Source of the DNA: an uncultured Eudoraea sp.
GTDB taxonomy: Bacteria > Bacteroidota > Bacteroidia > Flavobacteriales > Flavobacteriaceae
Reading direction: 5' to 3'
Assembly (NCBI RefSeq): GCF_947258925.1
Contig: NZ_CAMYKG010000035.1
Span: 1-41,717 of the forward strand
DNA length: 41,717 nucleotides
Shown here: positions 1 to 8,106 of the stretch, piece after piece
Numbering within the stretch: the first letter of the stretch is position 1
Layout: each line of letters opens with the position of its first letter
Made by a program: the position numbers and the translations under genes
The notes under the pieces: model-generated
The model's input: only the letters and a program-made list of their open reading frames with translations
Database searches by the model: none
What the model was told of the DNA's origin: nothing

Positions 1-24
1 GAAAAAATAAAATAGAAATAATTT

Positions 25-98
25 CGGGATGTGGCGCAGTCTGGTAGCGTACACGGCTGGGGGCCGTGTGGTCGCAGGTTCAAATCCTGTCATCCCGA
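25..98 (+). tRNA. tRNA-Pro (anticodon GGG)
   Basis: A full 74-nt cloverleaf can be folded by eye. The acceptor arms CGGGATG (25-31) and CATCCCG (91-97) pair over 7 bp, followed by discriminator A98. The D arm is GCGC/GCGT, the anticodon stem CACGG/CCGTG encloses the loop CTGGGGG, and the T arm is GCAGG/CCTGT with loop TTCAAAT. U33 is followed by GGG, so it reads proline CCC (and CCU by wobble). CCA is not encoded. A hairpin terminator follows 25 nt downstream. Confidence 0.96.
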
Positions 99-122
99 CG
101 AACTGCTATTCCGGCAATGTCA

Positions 123-160
123 AAACCCTGCTAATTTATTGATTGGCAGGGTTTTTATTT
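123..160 (+). terminator. Rho-independent terminator after tRNA-Pro
   Basis: A 9-bp perfect stem AAACCCTGC (123-131) / GCAGGGTTT (146-154) has a 14-nt A/T-rich loop and is followed by a T-rich tail. It ends the tRNA transcript. A close relative of this hairpin is found at 35231. Confidence 0.85.
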
Positions 161-300
161 TTCTTGCAATCAAATTTTATCTTTTAAGATCAGACATTTT
201 ATGGGACAACAGCTTTATTCTTTATTCCGTTCTTTAAATCGACCTTTTTAAAGGACCTTAAAAATCGTATTCAATAATTCATATAGGCAGGATCTGATCA

Positions 301-327
301 TTAACTATATATCCCTATATTAGTTAA
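301..327. promoter_or_regulatory. Inverted repeat upstream of the MscS-type gene
   Basis: TTAACTA (301-307) is repeated as its exact complement TAGTTAA (321-327) around a 13-nt A/T-rich centre. It lies 35 nt upstream of the channel gene start. It could be an operator or a leader hairpin. In DNA this rich in A/T a chance origin is possible. Confidence 0.3.
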
Positions 328-362
328 TAACTATATGCAATTGTGGTTTTTAAAAGGACAAC

Positions 363-1220
363 ATGGAAACATTAAGGAAATTTTTGGAATTAGAGATTAT
401 TAGTGTAGGAGAATATAAGATTCGGGTTTATACATTAGTGACCATTTTAATAATTTTTCTGATTACTAAATTAATATTATGGTTAATTAAGAAAACAGTT
501 TTTCGTAAAGGTAAGTTCAGAAAACTTGACAAAGGAACCGCTTATGCCTTATTTCAAATCGTTAGATATGTGATATGGGTAATTGCGATCGGGTTTATTT
601 TAGAAACTATTGGTGTTAAAGTAACTGTATTAATAGCCGGTTCCGCTGCGTTGCTTGTTGGAATAGGATTAGGATTACAGCAAACATTCAACGACGTCAT
701 ATCAGGAATTATTTTACTTTCAGAACAATCTATAAGAATAGATGATGTCTTGGAAATTGATGGCGATATTGTAAAAATCCAAAGTATTGGATTAAGAACA
801 TCAAAAGGCCTAAACACAAATGATATTTCTATTATAATACCAAATTCATTAATTACAACCAATAAAGTAATTAATTGGAGCCACCAGACAAAGAAAACCC
901 GCTTTAGAGTTGATGTTGGTGTTGCTTATGGCAGCGATGTAGATTTGGTAATAAGAATTTTGGAAGAAAGTGCTTTTGAACATCCGGATATATCTAACCG
1001 GGAATTAACTGAAGCACGATTGGTAAATTTTGGTAATTCCTCACTGGATTTTCAAGTTTTGTTTTTTAGCAAAAATATATTCAGGATAAATAAAGTAAAA
1101 AGCGATATCCGTAGAATTATTAATCAAAAATTTGCCGAAAACAGGATCGCTATACCTTTTCCTCAAATGGACTTACATTTCAAATCAAATCATACCAACT
1201 TATTTAAAGAGGATAAATAA
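363..1220 (+). CDS. MscS-family mechanosensitive ion channel
   Basis: 285 residues. A hydrophobic helix at about 20-43 and two more at about 65-108 match the three-helix core of small MscS channels. They are followed by the family's beta domain. The pore-end and beta-domain signature is visible: GIGLGLQQTFNDVISG (about 99-114), then a stretch with IRIDDVLEIDG, and the IIIPNS motif (about 158-163). The C-terminal alpha/beta domain extends to about residue 270. Small channels of this class sit in the inner membrane and open on membrane tension to release solutes on hypo-osmotic shock. Length is normal for the family. It stands alone between the tRNA terminator and the remnant of a related channel. 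The ATG follows an A-rich stretch with no clear Shine-Dalgarno, as usual for Bacteroidetes. Confidence 0.93.
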   Translation: METLRKFLELEIISVGEYKIRVYTLVTILIIFLITKLILWLIKKTVFRKGKFRKLDKGTAYALFQIVRYVIWVIAIGFILETIGVKVTVLIAGSAALLVGIGLGLQQTFNDVISGIILLSEQSIRIDDVLEIDGDIVKIQSIGLRTSKGLNTNDISIIIPNSLITTNKVINWSHQTKKTRFRVDVGVAYGSDVDLVIRILEESAFEHPDISNRELTEARLVNFGNSSLDFQVLFFSKNIFRINKVKSDIRRIINQKFAENRIAIPFPQMDLHFKSNHTNLFKEDK

Positions 1221-1242
1221 CCTCACTACATTACCCTTGTAA

Positions 1243-1494
1243 GAAATCATAAACACCTTATCAATCGGATTGTTGTCTGCAGGAGTCGCAATTACACATC
1301 AGGAATTGATTCTTAGTATTACACTATCATTTTGCATCTTTATAGTGAAGCTCTCTAAACCGGGAGATCGAATTGAGATCTATGGGATCAGGTTAGATTT
1401 GATCGATTTGGAAAGTATTTACCCCACCGCATCGGAACTTTTTAAACTTCCTGAAATAAAAATTGACTTTAAAGACCATCAGGTTGATGAATAG
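1243..1494 (+). pseudogene. Remnant of a second MscS-type channel
   Basis: An open frame of about 83 codons between stop codons (1240-1242 and 1492-1494) with no ATG; TTG at 1270 is the only plausible start. The translation matches the middle of MscS-like channels: GLLSAGVAITHQELILSI resembles the pore helix, and KPGDRIEIYGIRLDLIDLESIY resembles the beta-domain motif GDRIxI-x-G-x-xGDVIDI, with the conserved glycine after R lost. The N-terminal helices and the C-terminal domain are absent. It is therefore read as the decayed core of another channel gene. It begins 23 nt after the intact channel and ends 2 nt from the corA stop. An alternative is a short expressed orphan protein, but the missing start and changed motif residues argue against that. 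Confidence 0.7.
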
Positions 1495-1495
1495 G

Positions 1496-2563
1496 CTATA
1501 ACCATTTTTTCCTTTTAAAGTAAAATAGCATGCCCAGGAATATTAGAAGCATTACTCCCAAAAGCACAAAATATCCTTTTTCAAACTTTAATTCCGGAAT
1601 ATTGTCAAAATTCATTCCATAGATTCCTGCGATGAAGGTCAAGGGTATAAAGATGGTAGCGATAATGGTCAATACCTTCATTACTTCGTTCATTTTATTG
1701 CTAATTGAAGTCATATACATATCCATCAAACCCCAGATCATTTCTCTATAAAGATCTATATTTTCGGATAATTGAATAATATGATCATAAACATCTCTAT
1801 AGTAATGCCGTGTTCTATCCTGTATCAATACATTATCGCTTTTCTCTATGCGATTTACAACCTCCCTGAGCGGAAACACCGCTTTGCGGATCCTTAAGAT
1901 TTCGCGCTTCAAATCCTGAATATTAGCGGCAATATCATCATTCTGTTTTTTCTCAAACAAATTATCTTCCAATTCTTCAATCTTGTCACTAATAACTTCG
2001 ATAAGGTTAAAATAATTATCTACAATGGAGTCTATAAGCGCATATAACAAATAATCCGATCCCATTGTCCTTACTTTTCCTTTGCCCGAGCGCAATCGTT
2101 CTCTTAATGGATCAAAAACATCACCATCGGTTTCCTGAAAAGATAGTACGTAATTCTTTCCTAGGATGAAACCTATGTGTTCTATATAAAGGTTCTCGTT
2201 CTTGTCAAAATGGAGCATCTTAGCCACAGTGAAAAAGTATGATTCATACTCATCAAATTTAGGTCGTTGCTTTGTGTTTACGATGTCCTCCAATACCAAC
2301 GGATGTATTTTAAAGTTGTTTCCAATTTTTTCAATTGCCTCGGTATGGTTCAGCCCATTAATATTAATCCATGTAATGGAATTGGAATCCACATAGTTAA
2401 ATGCATCCTCTATATTTTTTAGTTCCTTTTCTTCAATGAAGTCTTTATTGTACTCAAAGACATCAATATATAGCTCACTGGAAGCTTTGTCTCCTACATA
2501 AATTACTGACCCAGGGGATAGACCTGCTTTATTTGCGTAATTGGATGAAGCTTTCTTTCCCAT
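1496..2563 (-). CDS. corA: CorA magnesium/cobalt transporter
   Basis: 355 residues, normal for CorA. The N-terminal cytoplasmic alpha/beta domain is followed by long charged helices (about 180-285), then two transmembrane helices at about 295-315 and 328-347. Between them is the family signature YGMNF; the GMN motif forms the pore entrance. The protein ends with the basic tail KRKKWL, as CorA proteins do. It forms homopentamers in the inner membrane and takes up Mg2+ (also Co2+ and Ni2+). The ATG at 2563 begins MGKKASSNY. It is convergent with the channel remnant and separated from the GH3 gene by 65 nt. Confidence 0.96.
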   Translation of the reverse strand: MGKKASSNYANKAGLSPGSVIYVGDKASSELYIDVFEYNKDFIEEKELKNIEDAFNYVDSNSITWININGLNHTEAIEKIGNNFKIHPLVLEDIVNTKQRPKFDEYESYFFTVAKMLHFDKNENLYIEHIGFILGKNYVLSFQETDGDVFDPLRERLRSGKGKVRTMGSDYLLYALIDSIVDNYFNLIEVISDKIEELEDNLFEKKQNDDIAANIQDLKREILRIRKAVFPLREVVNRIEKSDNVLIQDRTRHYYRDVYDHIIQLSENIDLYREMIWGLMDMYMTSISNKMNEVMKVLTIIATIFIPLTFIAGIYGMNFDNIPELKFEKGYFVLLGVMLLIFLGMLFYFKRKKWL

Positions 2564-2628
2564 AATTTATGTGGTTTTCAATACAACAATTTAAGGTAAT
2601 TATGATAGAATTTCCAATAGCCGCATGA

Positions 2629-4806
2629 CTAATTCAAGATTAACTTTGTCCTCAGCGGTTTGGAAGCACCAAGCTCTATTGCTCTTTCTGTTGGTAAACT
2701 ACCTGATATACCAAGGGTAAATTCGCCCTTCTCCAGAATCGCATCACCTTGGGTATTTATCAACTTGAGCATATCTGTAGAAATGTTGAAAACTATAGTT
2801 TTGCCCTCTCCTGGTTCCAAATGGACAGATTTAATTCCTTTTAAAGAAAATAGGGGCGCCTCAACACTGGCTTTATCATCAGTAATGTAAAGTTGTACTG
2901 TTTCAAGTGATGGATACTTGCCGACATTTTCTATCCGGCAACTTATCTCAACTATTTCTCCCTCTTTAATTTTTGAAGCCGATTGTTTTAGATCACTATA
3001 TAAGAATGAACCATAACTTAATCCAAATCCAAATGGATACATAGGTTCCTTTGTCATATAGCGATAGGTCCTGCCTTTCATTGTGTAATCTTCGTATGGA
3101 GGTAATTGATCAAGTGATCTTGGAAACGTAATAGGTAATCTACCTGAGGGAGAAACCTTTCCAAATAGAATATCAGCAACTGCATTACCCCCCTCTTCAC
3201 CCGGATACCATGCTAATAATACCGCATCAGCTATCTCATGGACTTCTGAAAGGTTCATTGGAGATCCTCCTGTGATAATTGCAATAACAGGTTTGTTGTG
3301 ACTTTTAATTTTTCTAAGATAATCCAATTGATTTTCAGGAATATTGTAGTCTAATCGATCACCATAATACGGAGATGAGATAGATTCCCCCTCTTCTCCC
3401 TCAATATGTCTGGTTAGCCCCATTCCAACAATAGTTACATCCGATTCAGCAGCTTCTCCTGTTGACCAATCCACAGGATTAATATTCTTTCTGTCGAGCG
3501 TAGTTCCCGGACTATACTGAACCTGGCTACCGGGAGCAACTGCCGATGTGATACCTTCTAAAAACGTGACAATATTTGAATTAACACCAAAATAGTTACC
3601 CAGAAGGGCATCAATGGAGGCGGAATTAGGTCCCACTACGTAATACCTGTCCAGATCATTTTTCAAAGGAAGCACCCCATTGTTTTTTAGTAGCACAATA
3701 GATTTGGCTGCTGCTTCGCGAGCCAGAGCCCTGTTTTCCTTGCTATCAACAACATCATATGGAATTGAGTTATATGGATTAAGATCCTTAGGGTCAAACA
3801 TACCAAGCTTAAATCTTGTTTTAAGCAAAGGTTTTAGTCTTTCATCTATAAGCGATTCGTTCACAAAACCCTTCTGTACAGCTTCTGCCAGAGCTGTATA
3901 TGTATTTCCACAGTTAACATTAATACCACTTTCCAAAGCAAGTGCAGCAGCTTCAACCACATTGGAAACGGTGCCATGACCAATATCTGAATAGAAATCT
4001 ACCAAAGCCCAACAATCACTTACTACATGTCCCTTAAAGCCCCATTTTTCAAATAATACTTCTTTAAGCAGATAATTACTTGCGCAACAGGGTTCACCAT
4101 TGGTTCTGTTATAAGCACACATTACAGATTCGACACCTGCATTAACAAGGGCTTCAAAAGCCGGCAAATACGTTTCGTTTATATCTTTTGGACTTGCCAC
4201 AGCATTAAACTCGTGCCTTAATTTTTCAGGGCCACTGTGAACAGCAAAATGTTTTGCACATGCCGCTGTTTTAAGATAATTAGGATCATCACCTTGTAAT
4301 CCATTAACAAAAGCCACTCCTAATAAACCTGTTAAATAGGGATCCTCTCCATAAGTTTCCTGTCCACGTCCCCAACGTGGATCTCTAAAGATATTGACAT
4401 TGGGAGTCCAGAAGGTTAATCCGGCATATCTCTTGTAATTTCCGGCAGCCTGGGCTGCGTTATACATGGCGCGAGCTTCATCAGATATAGCTGATGAAAC
4501 CCTGTATATCAGATTGTTATCAAAAGTAGCCGCTAAACCAATAGCTTGGGGAAAAACAGTTGCTTTGCCAGAACGTCCAACACCATGAAGAGCCTCATTC
4601 CAATAATCGTAAGGAGGTATATTGAGGCGGGGAATACCGGAGGTATTCATCAGCATCTGATCCACCTTTTCCTCAAGGGTGAGCCTATTGATTAGATCAT
4701 CTACTCTGCTATCCAGATCAACTTCAGGATTAAGATATTTGTATTGTGCACTTAAGGTTGAAATTCCTGGAATAACAAAGATGAGAATTACTAATAGTTT
4801 TTTCAT
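2629..4806 (-). CDS. Glycoside hydrolase family 3 (beta-xylosidase/beta-glucosidase type), secreted
   Basis: 725 residues with a signal peptide (MKKLLVILIF..., cleavage near LSAQ-21). The GH3 N-terminal barrel has KHFAVHSGPE (185-194) and the nucleophile region GHVVSDCWA, with Asp264 as the expected nucleophile. The GH3 C-terminal domain spans about 370-600 (SIVLLKNNGVLPL, then LLAWYPGEEGGNAVADILFG), and a fibronectin-III-like domain ends the protein. The DxRWGRGQETYGEDPYL stretch is typical of the plant-type beta-xylosidase/arabinosidase branch, so xylosidic substrates are likely, but specificity cannot be read from sequence. It acts in the periplasm or at the surface. No SusC/D pair is adjacent, so it is not part of a classical polysaccharide utilisation locus here. 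Confidence 0.93.
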   Translation of the reverse strand: MKKLLVILIFVIPGISTLSAQYKYLNPEVDLDSRVDDLINRLTLEEKVDQMLMNTSGIPRLNIPPYDYWNEALHGVGRSGKATVFPQAIGLAATFDNNLIYRVSSAISDEARAMYNAAQAAGNYKRYAGLTFWTPNVNIFRDPRWGRGQETYGEDPYLTGLLGVAFVNGLQGDDPNYLKTAACAKHFAVHSGPEKLRHEFNAVASPKDINETYLPAFEALVNAGVESVMCAYNRTNGEPCCASNYLLKEVLFEKWGFKGHVVSDCWALVDFYSDIGHGTVSNVVEAAALALESGINVNCGNTYTALAEAVQKGFVNESLIDERLKPLLKTRFKLGMFDPKDLNPYNSIPYDVVDSKENRALAREAAAKSIVLLKNNGVLPLKNDLDRYYVVGPNSASIDALLGNYFGVNSNIVTFLEGITSAVAPGSQVQYSPGTTLDRKNINPVDWSTGEAAESDVTIVGMGLTRHIEGEEGESISSPYYGDRLDYNIPENQLDYLRKIKSHNKPVIAIITGGSPMNLSEVHEIADAVLLAWYPGEEGGNAVADILFGKVSPSGRLPITFPRSLDQLPPYEDYTMKGRTYRYMTKEPMYPFGFGLSYGSFLYSDLKQSASKIKEGEIVEISCRIENVGKYPSLETVQLYITDDKASVEAPLFSLKGIKSVHLEPGEGKTIVFNISTDMLKLINTQGDAILEKGEFTLGISGSLPTERAIELGASKPLRTKLILN

Positions 4807-4887
4807 GGCTAGCTCAATTGTTGAATTGTTATTAAAATTATGACTAACGGTTAAATTAAAAAACGTAGTAATATGTTGTATACATAG

Positions 4888-5925
4888 TTATAAGCTTTTT
4901 TGCCTTTTGAGTATTTTAATAATTCTATTATTTATGATTTCTGACAAGTTCCAATTGTATAGTTTAGGATCGGTTGTGCTGTAGAACTCAATAACAACAG
5001 CATTAGGGTCTTTATGATATTTTGCAAAACTCTGGTATCCCGGAACCCAACCGGAATGTTCATACTCATAAATAGAGGAGTATATTTCCTGTTCTCCCGG
5101 TTCAAACAATGTTCCGTCGTTCAATGCCCTCAGGAAAGTACCTACGTCTTCTGCTGTGGCATGCATGCCATAATCGTTTGTCTTTAAATCAAGGGGATAT
5201 CCTACATGATAGCCACTCATCACATCATCTATATTCACTTCACTTAGCGAACTAAAGGTGCTGTTAAGATTTAACGGGATTAGAATTTCTTCCCGAATGA
5301 ATTGAAAGTTCGGATAACCTAGCACATCATCCATTATTTTATTGATTAATAGATAATTAGTATTACAATATTCATAATCTTCACCGGGTTCAAAATTCGA
5401 TGGCTTGTCCAGAATCAATGCAAGACTTTCCTCATAGGTCTCTGTAGGAGCTGCCCAAAAGTTCGGAGCGTCGGTAAAATTGGGAATGCCACTTCTATGT
5501 TGTATCATCAATCTCAAGGTAATTTTCTCAGCATTTTCAATTCTTCCCACAAGTTCCGGTAAATAATCGGCAATAGTTTTATCCAAAGAAAGACGTTTAT
5601 CAATTACTAACTTGGTGACCGCCACGGCATCATATAACTTGCTGATGCTCGCAATCTTAAATAGGGCTTTAGGTTTGGCAGGGATCTTGGCTTCTCGATC
5701 GTGCCAGCCGGAAGCAAAATACTGAGGTGGTTTACCGGCCTGGTCTACATAAACAATCATTCCTTCAAATCCATGACCTATGGCCTCATCTAACTGTTCT
5801 TGAATTGTATCCGGTAGCGGAAGTATCCATGCCTTAACCAAAAGCCAAGGTACAAAGAACAGGGAGGATATGGATGTAATGATTAACGCTATTCTTAGAA
5901 TTTGTTTTGTTTTTTTCTTGTCCAT
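4888..5925 (-). CDS. Serine hydrolase, beta-lactamase class C/PBP-like
   Basis: 345 residues. An N-terminal hydrophobic helix (about 12-31) anchors or exports the protein. The serine beta-lactamase fold motifs are present: SISK (Ser93, Lys96) as SxxK, YCN (Tyr186-Asn188) as YxN, and HSG near residue 292 as the third motif. These fit the Beta-lactamase (class C/ESTHER-type) family, whose members are D-peptidases, esterases or amidases; true beta-lactam resistance is only one minority role. Substrate is unknown. The gene is co-oriented with the GH3 gene and 81 nt upstream of it. Confidence 0.9.
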   Translation of the reverse strand: MDKKKTKQILRIALIITSISSLFFVPWLLVKAWILPLPDTIQEQLDEAIGHGFEGMIVYVDQAGKPPQYFASGWHDREAKIPAKPKALFKIASISKLYDAVAVTKLVIDKRLSLDKTIADYLPELVGRIENAEKITLRLMIQHRSGIPNFTDAPNFWAAPTETYEESLALILDKPSNFEPGEDYEYCNTNYLLINKIMDDVLGYPNFQFIREEILIPLNLNSTFSSLSEVNIDDVMSGYHVGYPLDLKTNDYGMHATAEDVGTFLRALNDGTLFEPGEQEIYSSIYEYEHSGWVPGYQSFAKYHKDPNAVVIEFYSTTDPKLYNWNLSEIINNRIIKILKRQKSL

Positions 5926-6246
5926 GATACTTTAGATTGGAGTTATTAATAATACAAATAAAGCTAGGAGTCCATTTTTCATTCTTTATAATTGATTGAG
6001 ATTTATATAGGACTGTATTTAGGAGAGAATGTTACAGTAATTATGAATTGATGACAATGTTTAGGCTATGATTTTGGCTTGTCAGCCGTCCGGGTTATCG
6101 GTAGTGCGGATGGCGCCCTGGCCATAGAATTTTCAAGTATTGAAATTAAGCAATCTAAAAGTAAGAATTTTTAGGTTAGGAGAAGGGCAACAATGAATTA
6201 TAACAATGACACGAAAATGTAAAAAACGTTGTTTGCAATAGTGCTG
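5926..6246. other. Gene-free stretch of about 320 bases
   Basis: No coding frame of useful length, RNA gene or strong hairpin terminator was seen here on either strand. The right end (about 6218-6251) carries the string AACGTTGTTTGCAATA, discussed as a possible cassette-type border of the alpha/beta hydrolase gene. Confidence 0.5.
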
Positions 6247-7146
6247 TTATTCCAAAATTAATCGATAGATTTTATCTGCAATCTCCTTTGAATAATACTG
6301 CAAACCATTACTGTGCAAACCATCTATTTCATAAAATTCCCTGGGATCATTTGCATTGCTGAATAGTTTACGCCCCTGCGATATAGGAACCATTTTGTCT
6401 TCCCTACTATGAATTACCAATAATGGTTTTTGGTTTTTATGTAGTTCTTGGTCTGCCGGAATTCCTTTTTTAACAAAGTTCCCAAAAATTCCTGCTTTAT
6501 ACCTTGCTTCTTCCCGAAATGAAGTAAACGCCCCTTCAATCACTATCCCGTCGATGTCTTGCTGGCTGTTGGCACCAATAATCGATGCTAAATAGCCGCC
6601 ATACGATTGTCCATAAAGGATTAATTTACCATTATTGACACCAGCTTGTTCCTTTATGTATTCCAAAGCTGAATAGGCATCCTGCATTGCGTTCTTGTGT
6701 GTTGCGACTCCTTCAGAACACCCATAACCGCTATAGTCAAACAAAAAAATCTGGTATCCGTATTTTGTGAGGGGTGATATTAACTGATACTGGGTCAATA
6801 AATTTCCTGCACTTCCGTGTAAATGGAGTATGGTAGCTATTGATTTTACTTTCTTGGGGACCAAAAGCCAACCATTCAACTTGTTTCCATTGGAACTAGT
6901 AAAAAAATGGTTTCTGATGCTATAATTTTGGTTTAATACCTCAGGTCCTGCACCGTCAAACAATATTATTTCCTGATTTGCTGCGGTATATTCAATATGG
7001 ATGGTATCCTTGGCAGAATCATAGCGGGTTAATTCTTCAAAAGATGCAATTTGATCCGGTTTATGAAAAGTACTATTAAAAGAACAAGACGACAGAATCA
7101 ACCCAACAACCCCACAAAATATGGTTTTAAAATGATTCATTTTCAA
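6247..7146 (-). CDS. Alpha/beta hydrolase lipoprotein
   Basis: 299 residues. A lipoprotein signal ends in LSSC (Cys21), so the protein is probably anchored to a membrane facing the periplasm or surface. The alpha/beta-hydrolase fold is clear. HLHGSAGN (108-115) gives the oxyanion region, GQSYGG holds the nucleophile Ser181, Asp250 lies in HSREDKMVP, and His278 lies in DGLHSNG. The family resembles the BEM46/serine aminopeptidase S33-like hydrolases, so an esterase or peptidase is likely; the substrate is unknown. It is isolated from its neighbours by spacers of about 320 and 150 nt that carry similar border-like strings. Confidence 0.88.
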   Translation of the reverse strand: MKMNHFKTIFCGVVGLILSSCSFNSTFHKPDQIASFEELTRYDSAKDTIHIEYTAANQEIILFDGAGPEVLNQNYSIRNHFFTSSNGNKLNGWLLVPKKVKSIATILHLHGSAGNLLTQYQLISPLTKYGYQIFLFDYSGYGCSEGVATHKNAMQDAYSALEYIKEQAGVNNGKLILYGQSYGGYLASIIGANSQQDIDGIVIEGAFTSFREEARYKAGIFGNFVKKGIPADQELHKNQKPLLVIHSREDKMVPISQGRKLFSNANDPREFYEIDGLHSNGLQYYSKEIADKIYRLILE

Positions 7147-7299
7147 TTTTCCGATACACGTTTAAATTATTGACAACGGTTATATGTATAGTTTTTGTGG
7201 CAACTTTGGCATAATAAACCTCTTCTTCTTTGCAAGATCACAGGTCAGATAAGCAGGTCTTATTCTTTAATTATGCGACTAATGTTCATCATTTAGCAA

Positions 7300-7863
7300 T
7301 TACTCGGGGAGTCTGCTTTGTACCAGTGCTATTTGGCCCATATGACTGGCAGAATGCTCTAAAACATGAAACCATGCCCAATGGTTGTTAACACCCTCAT
7401 CTATATTTGCTGCAAACCATGCGTCATCTTTGGCTTTTAGACCTTGGAGTGTTTTTGATCGAACCTCATCCCAGAGGTCCAAATAATACTGTATCGGTTT
7501 TCCTTTTATTTTGTCTCTGGATTCTGTTCCCAATCCACCTGCAATTCCCCAAAATTTTCCTTCTTCATCTGTCCAACTGCGTTCTTCTATAGTTTCCACG
7601 TGTGTATATGATTCGGTGGCTATTATATGCATTAGCATAGCTCCAATACTATTGGCTTTTTCGTCGAACAGGTAATCTGTTTCCTCCCGGTTTAAATCCC
7701 GTGTCATGTCTGAAATACGATTTTTCAGATCCTCGAGCATATCCACCATAGTACCAATTTGAGGTGTATATCCTTCTTCCGGTTTAATTTCATATTGCGC
7801 GTTCACCAATGAATATGAAAAACATAGAACGACTAAGGAGACTATTTTCTTTATAGGCTTCAT
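7300..7863 (-). CDS. DinB-like/DUF664 protein with signal peptide
   Basis: 187 residues from the ATG at 7863. A start 45 nt further upstream is also open, but MKPIKKIVSLVVLCFS...NAQ from 7863 is a proper signal peptide. The mature part is a helical bundle like the DinB_2 family. It has the metal-site histidines in LMHIIATES and in the C-terminal HVLEHSASHMGQI, the usual pattern of one histidine in helix 2 and two in helix 4. DinB relatives include bacillithiol-type S-transferases and hydrolases; an exported version suggests a periplasmic metal-dependent enzyme of unknown substrate. It is transcribed towards the alpha/beta hydrolase, 153 nt away. Confidence 0.85.
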   Translation of the reverse strand: MKPIKKIVSLVVLCFSYSLVNAQYEIKPEEGYTPQIGTMVDMLEDLKNRISDMTRDLNREETDYLFDEKANSIGAMLMHIIATESYTHVETIEERSWTDEEGKFWGIAGGLGTESRDKIKGKPIQYYLDLWDEVRSKTLQGLKAKDDAWFAANIDEGVNNHWAWFHVLEHSASHMGQIALVQSRLPE

Positions 7864-8106
7864 AATACTAGTTATAAGAATTAGAGCTTTATTTATAAAG
7901 GCTTTCAAGCCAAATATACTAAATTGAATCTAACATAAAATTGGGTGTAAAATGGGTTCAGTATATCTAATTTCTTTTCAATCAGGATTTATAGCAATAT
8001 TGCGTTTAGGATTCCCAACCCAGACTTCTTATATTGTAATTATTAATAAAAAAGAAGACGTCATATCATATTTATTAGGGTAAATCCTCAATAATCTCAT
8101 TAAGCA

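Noticed and set aside
31-237. 68-codon frame across the tRNA and its terminator
   Set aside because: It reads through a well-folded tRNA gene and terminator; coding use is not credible.
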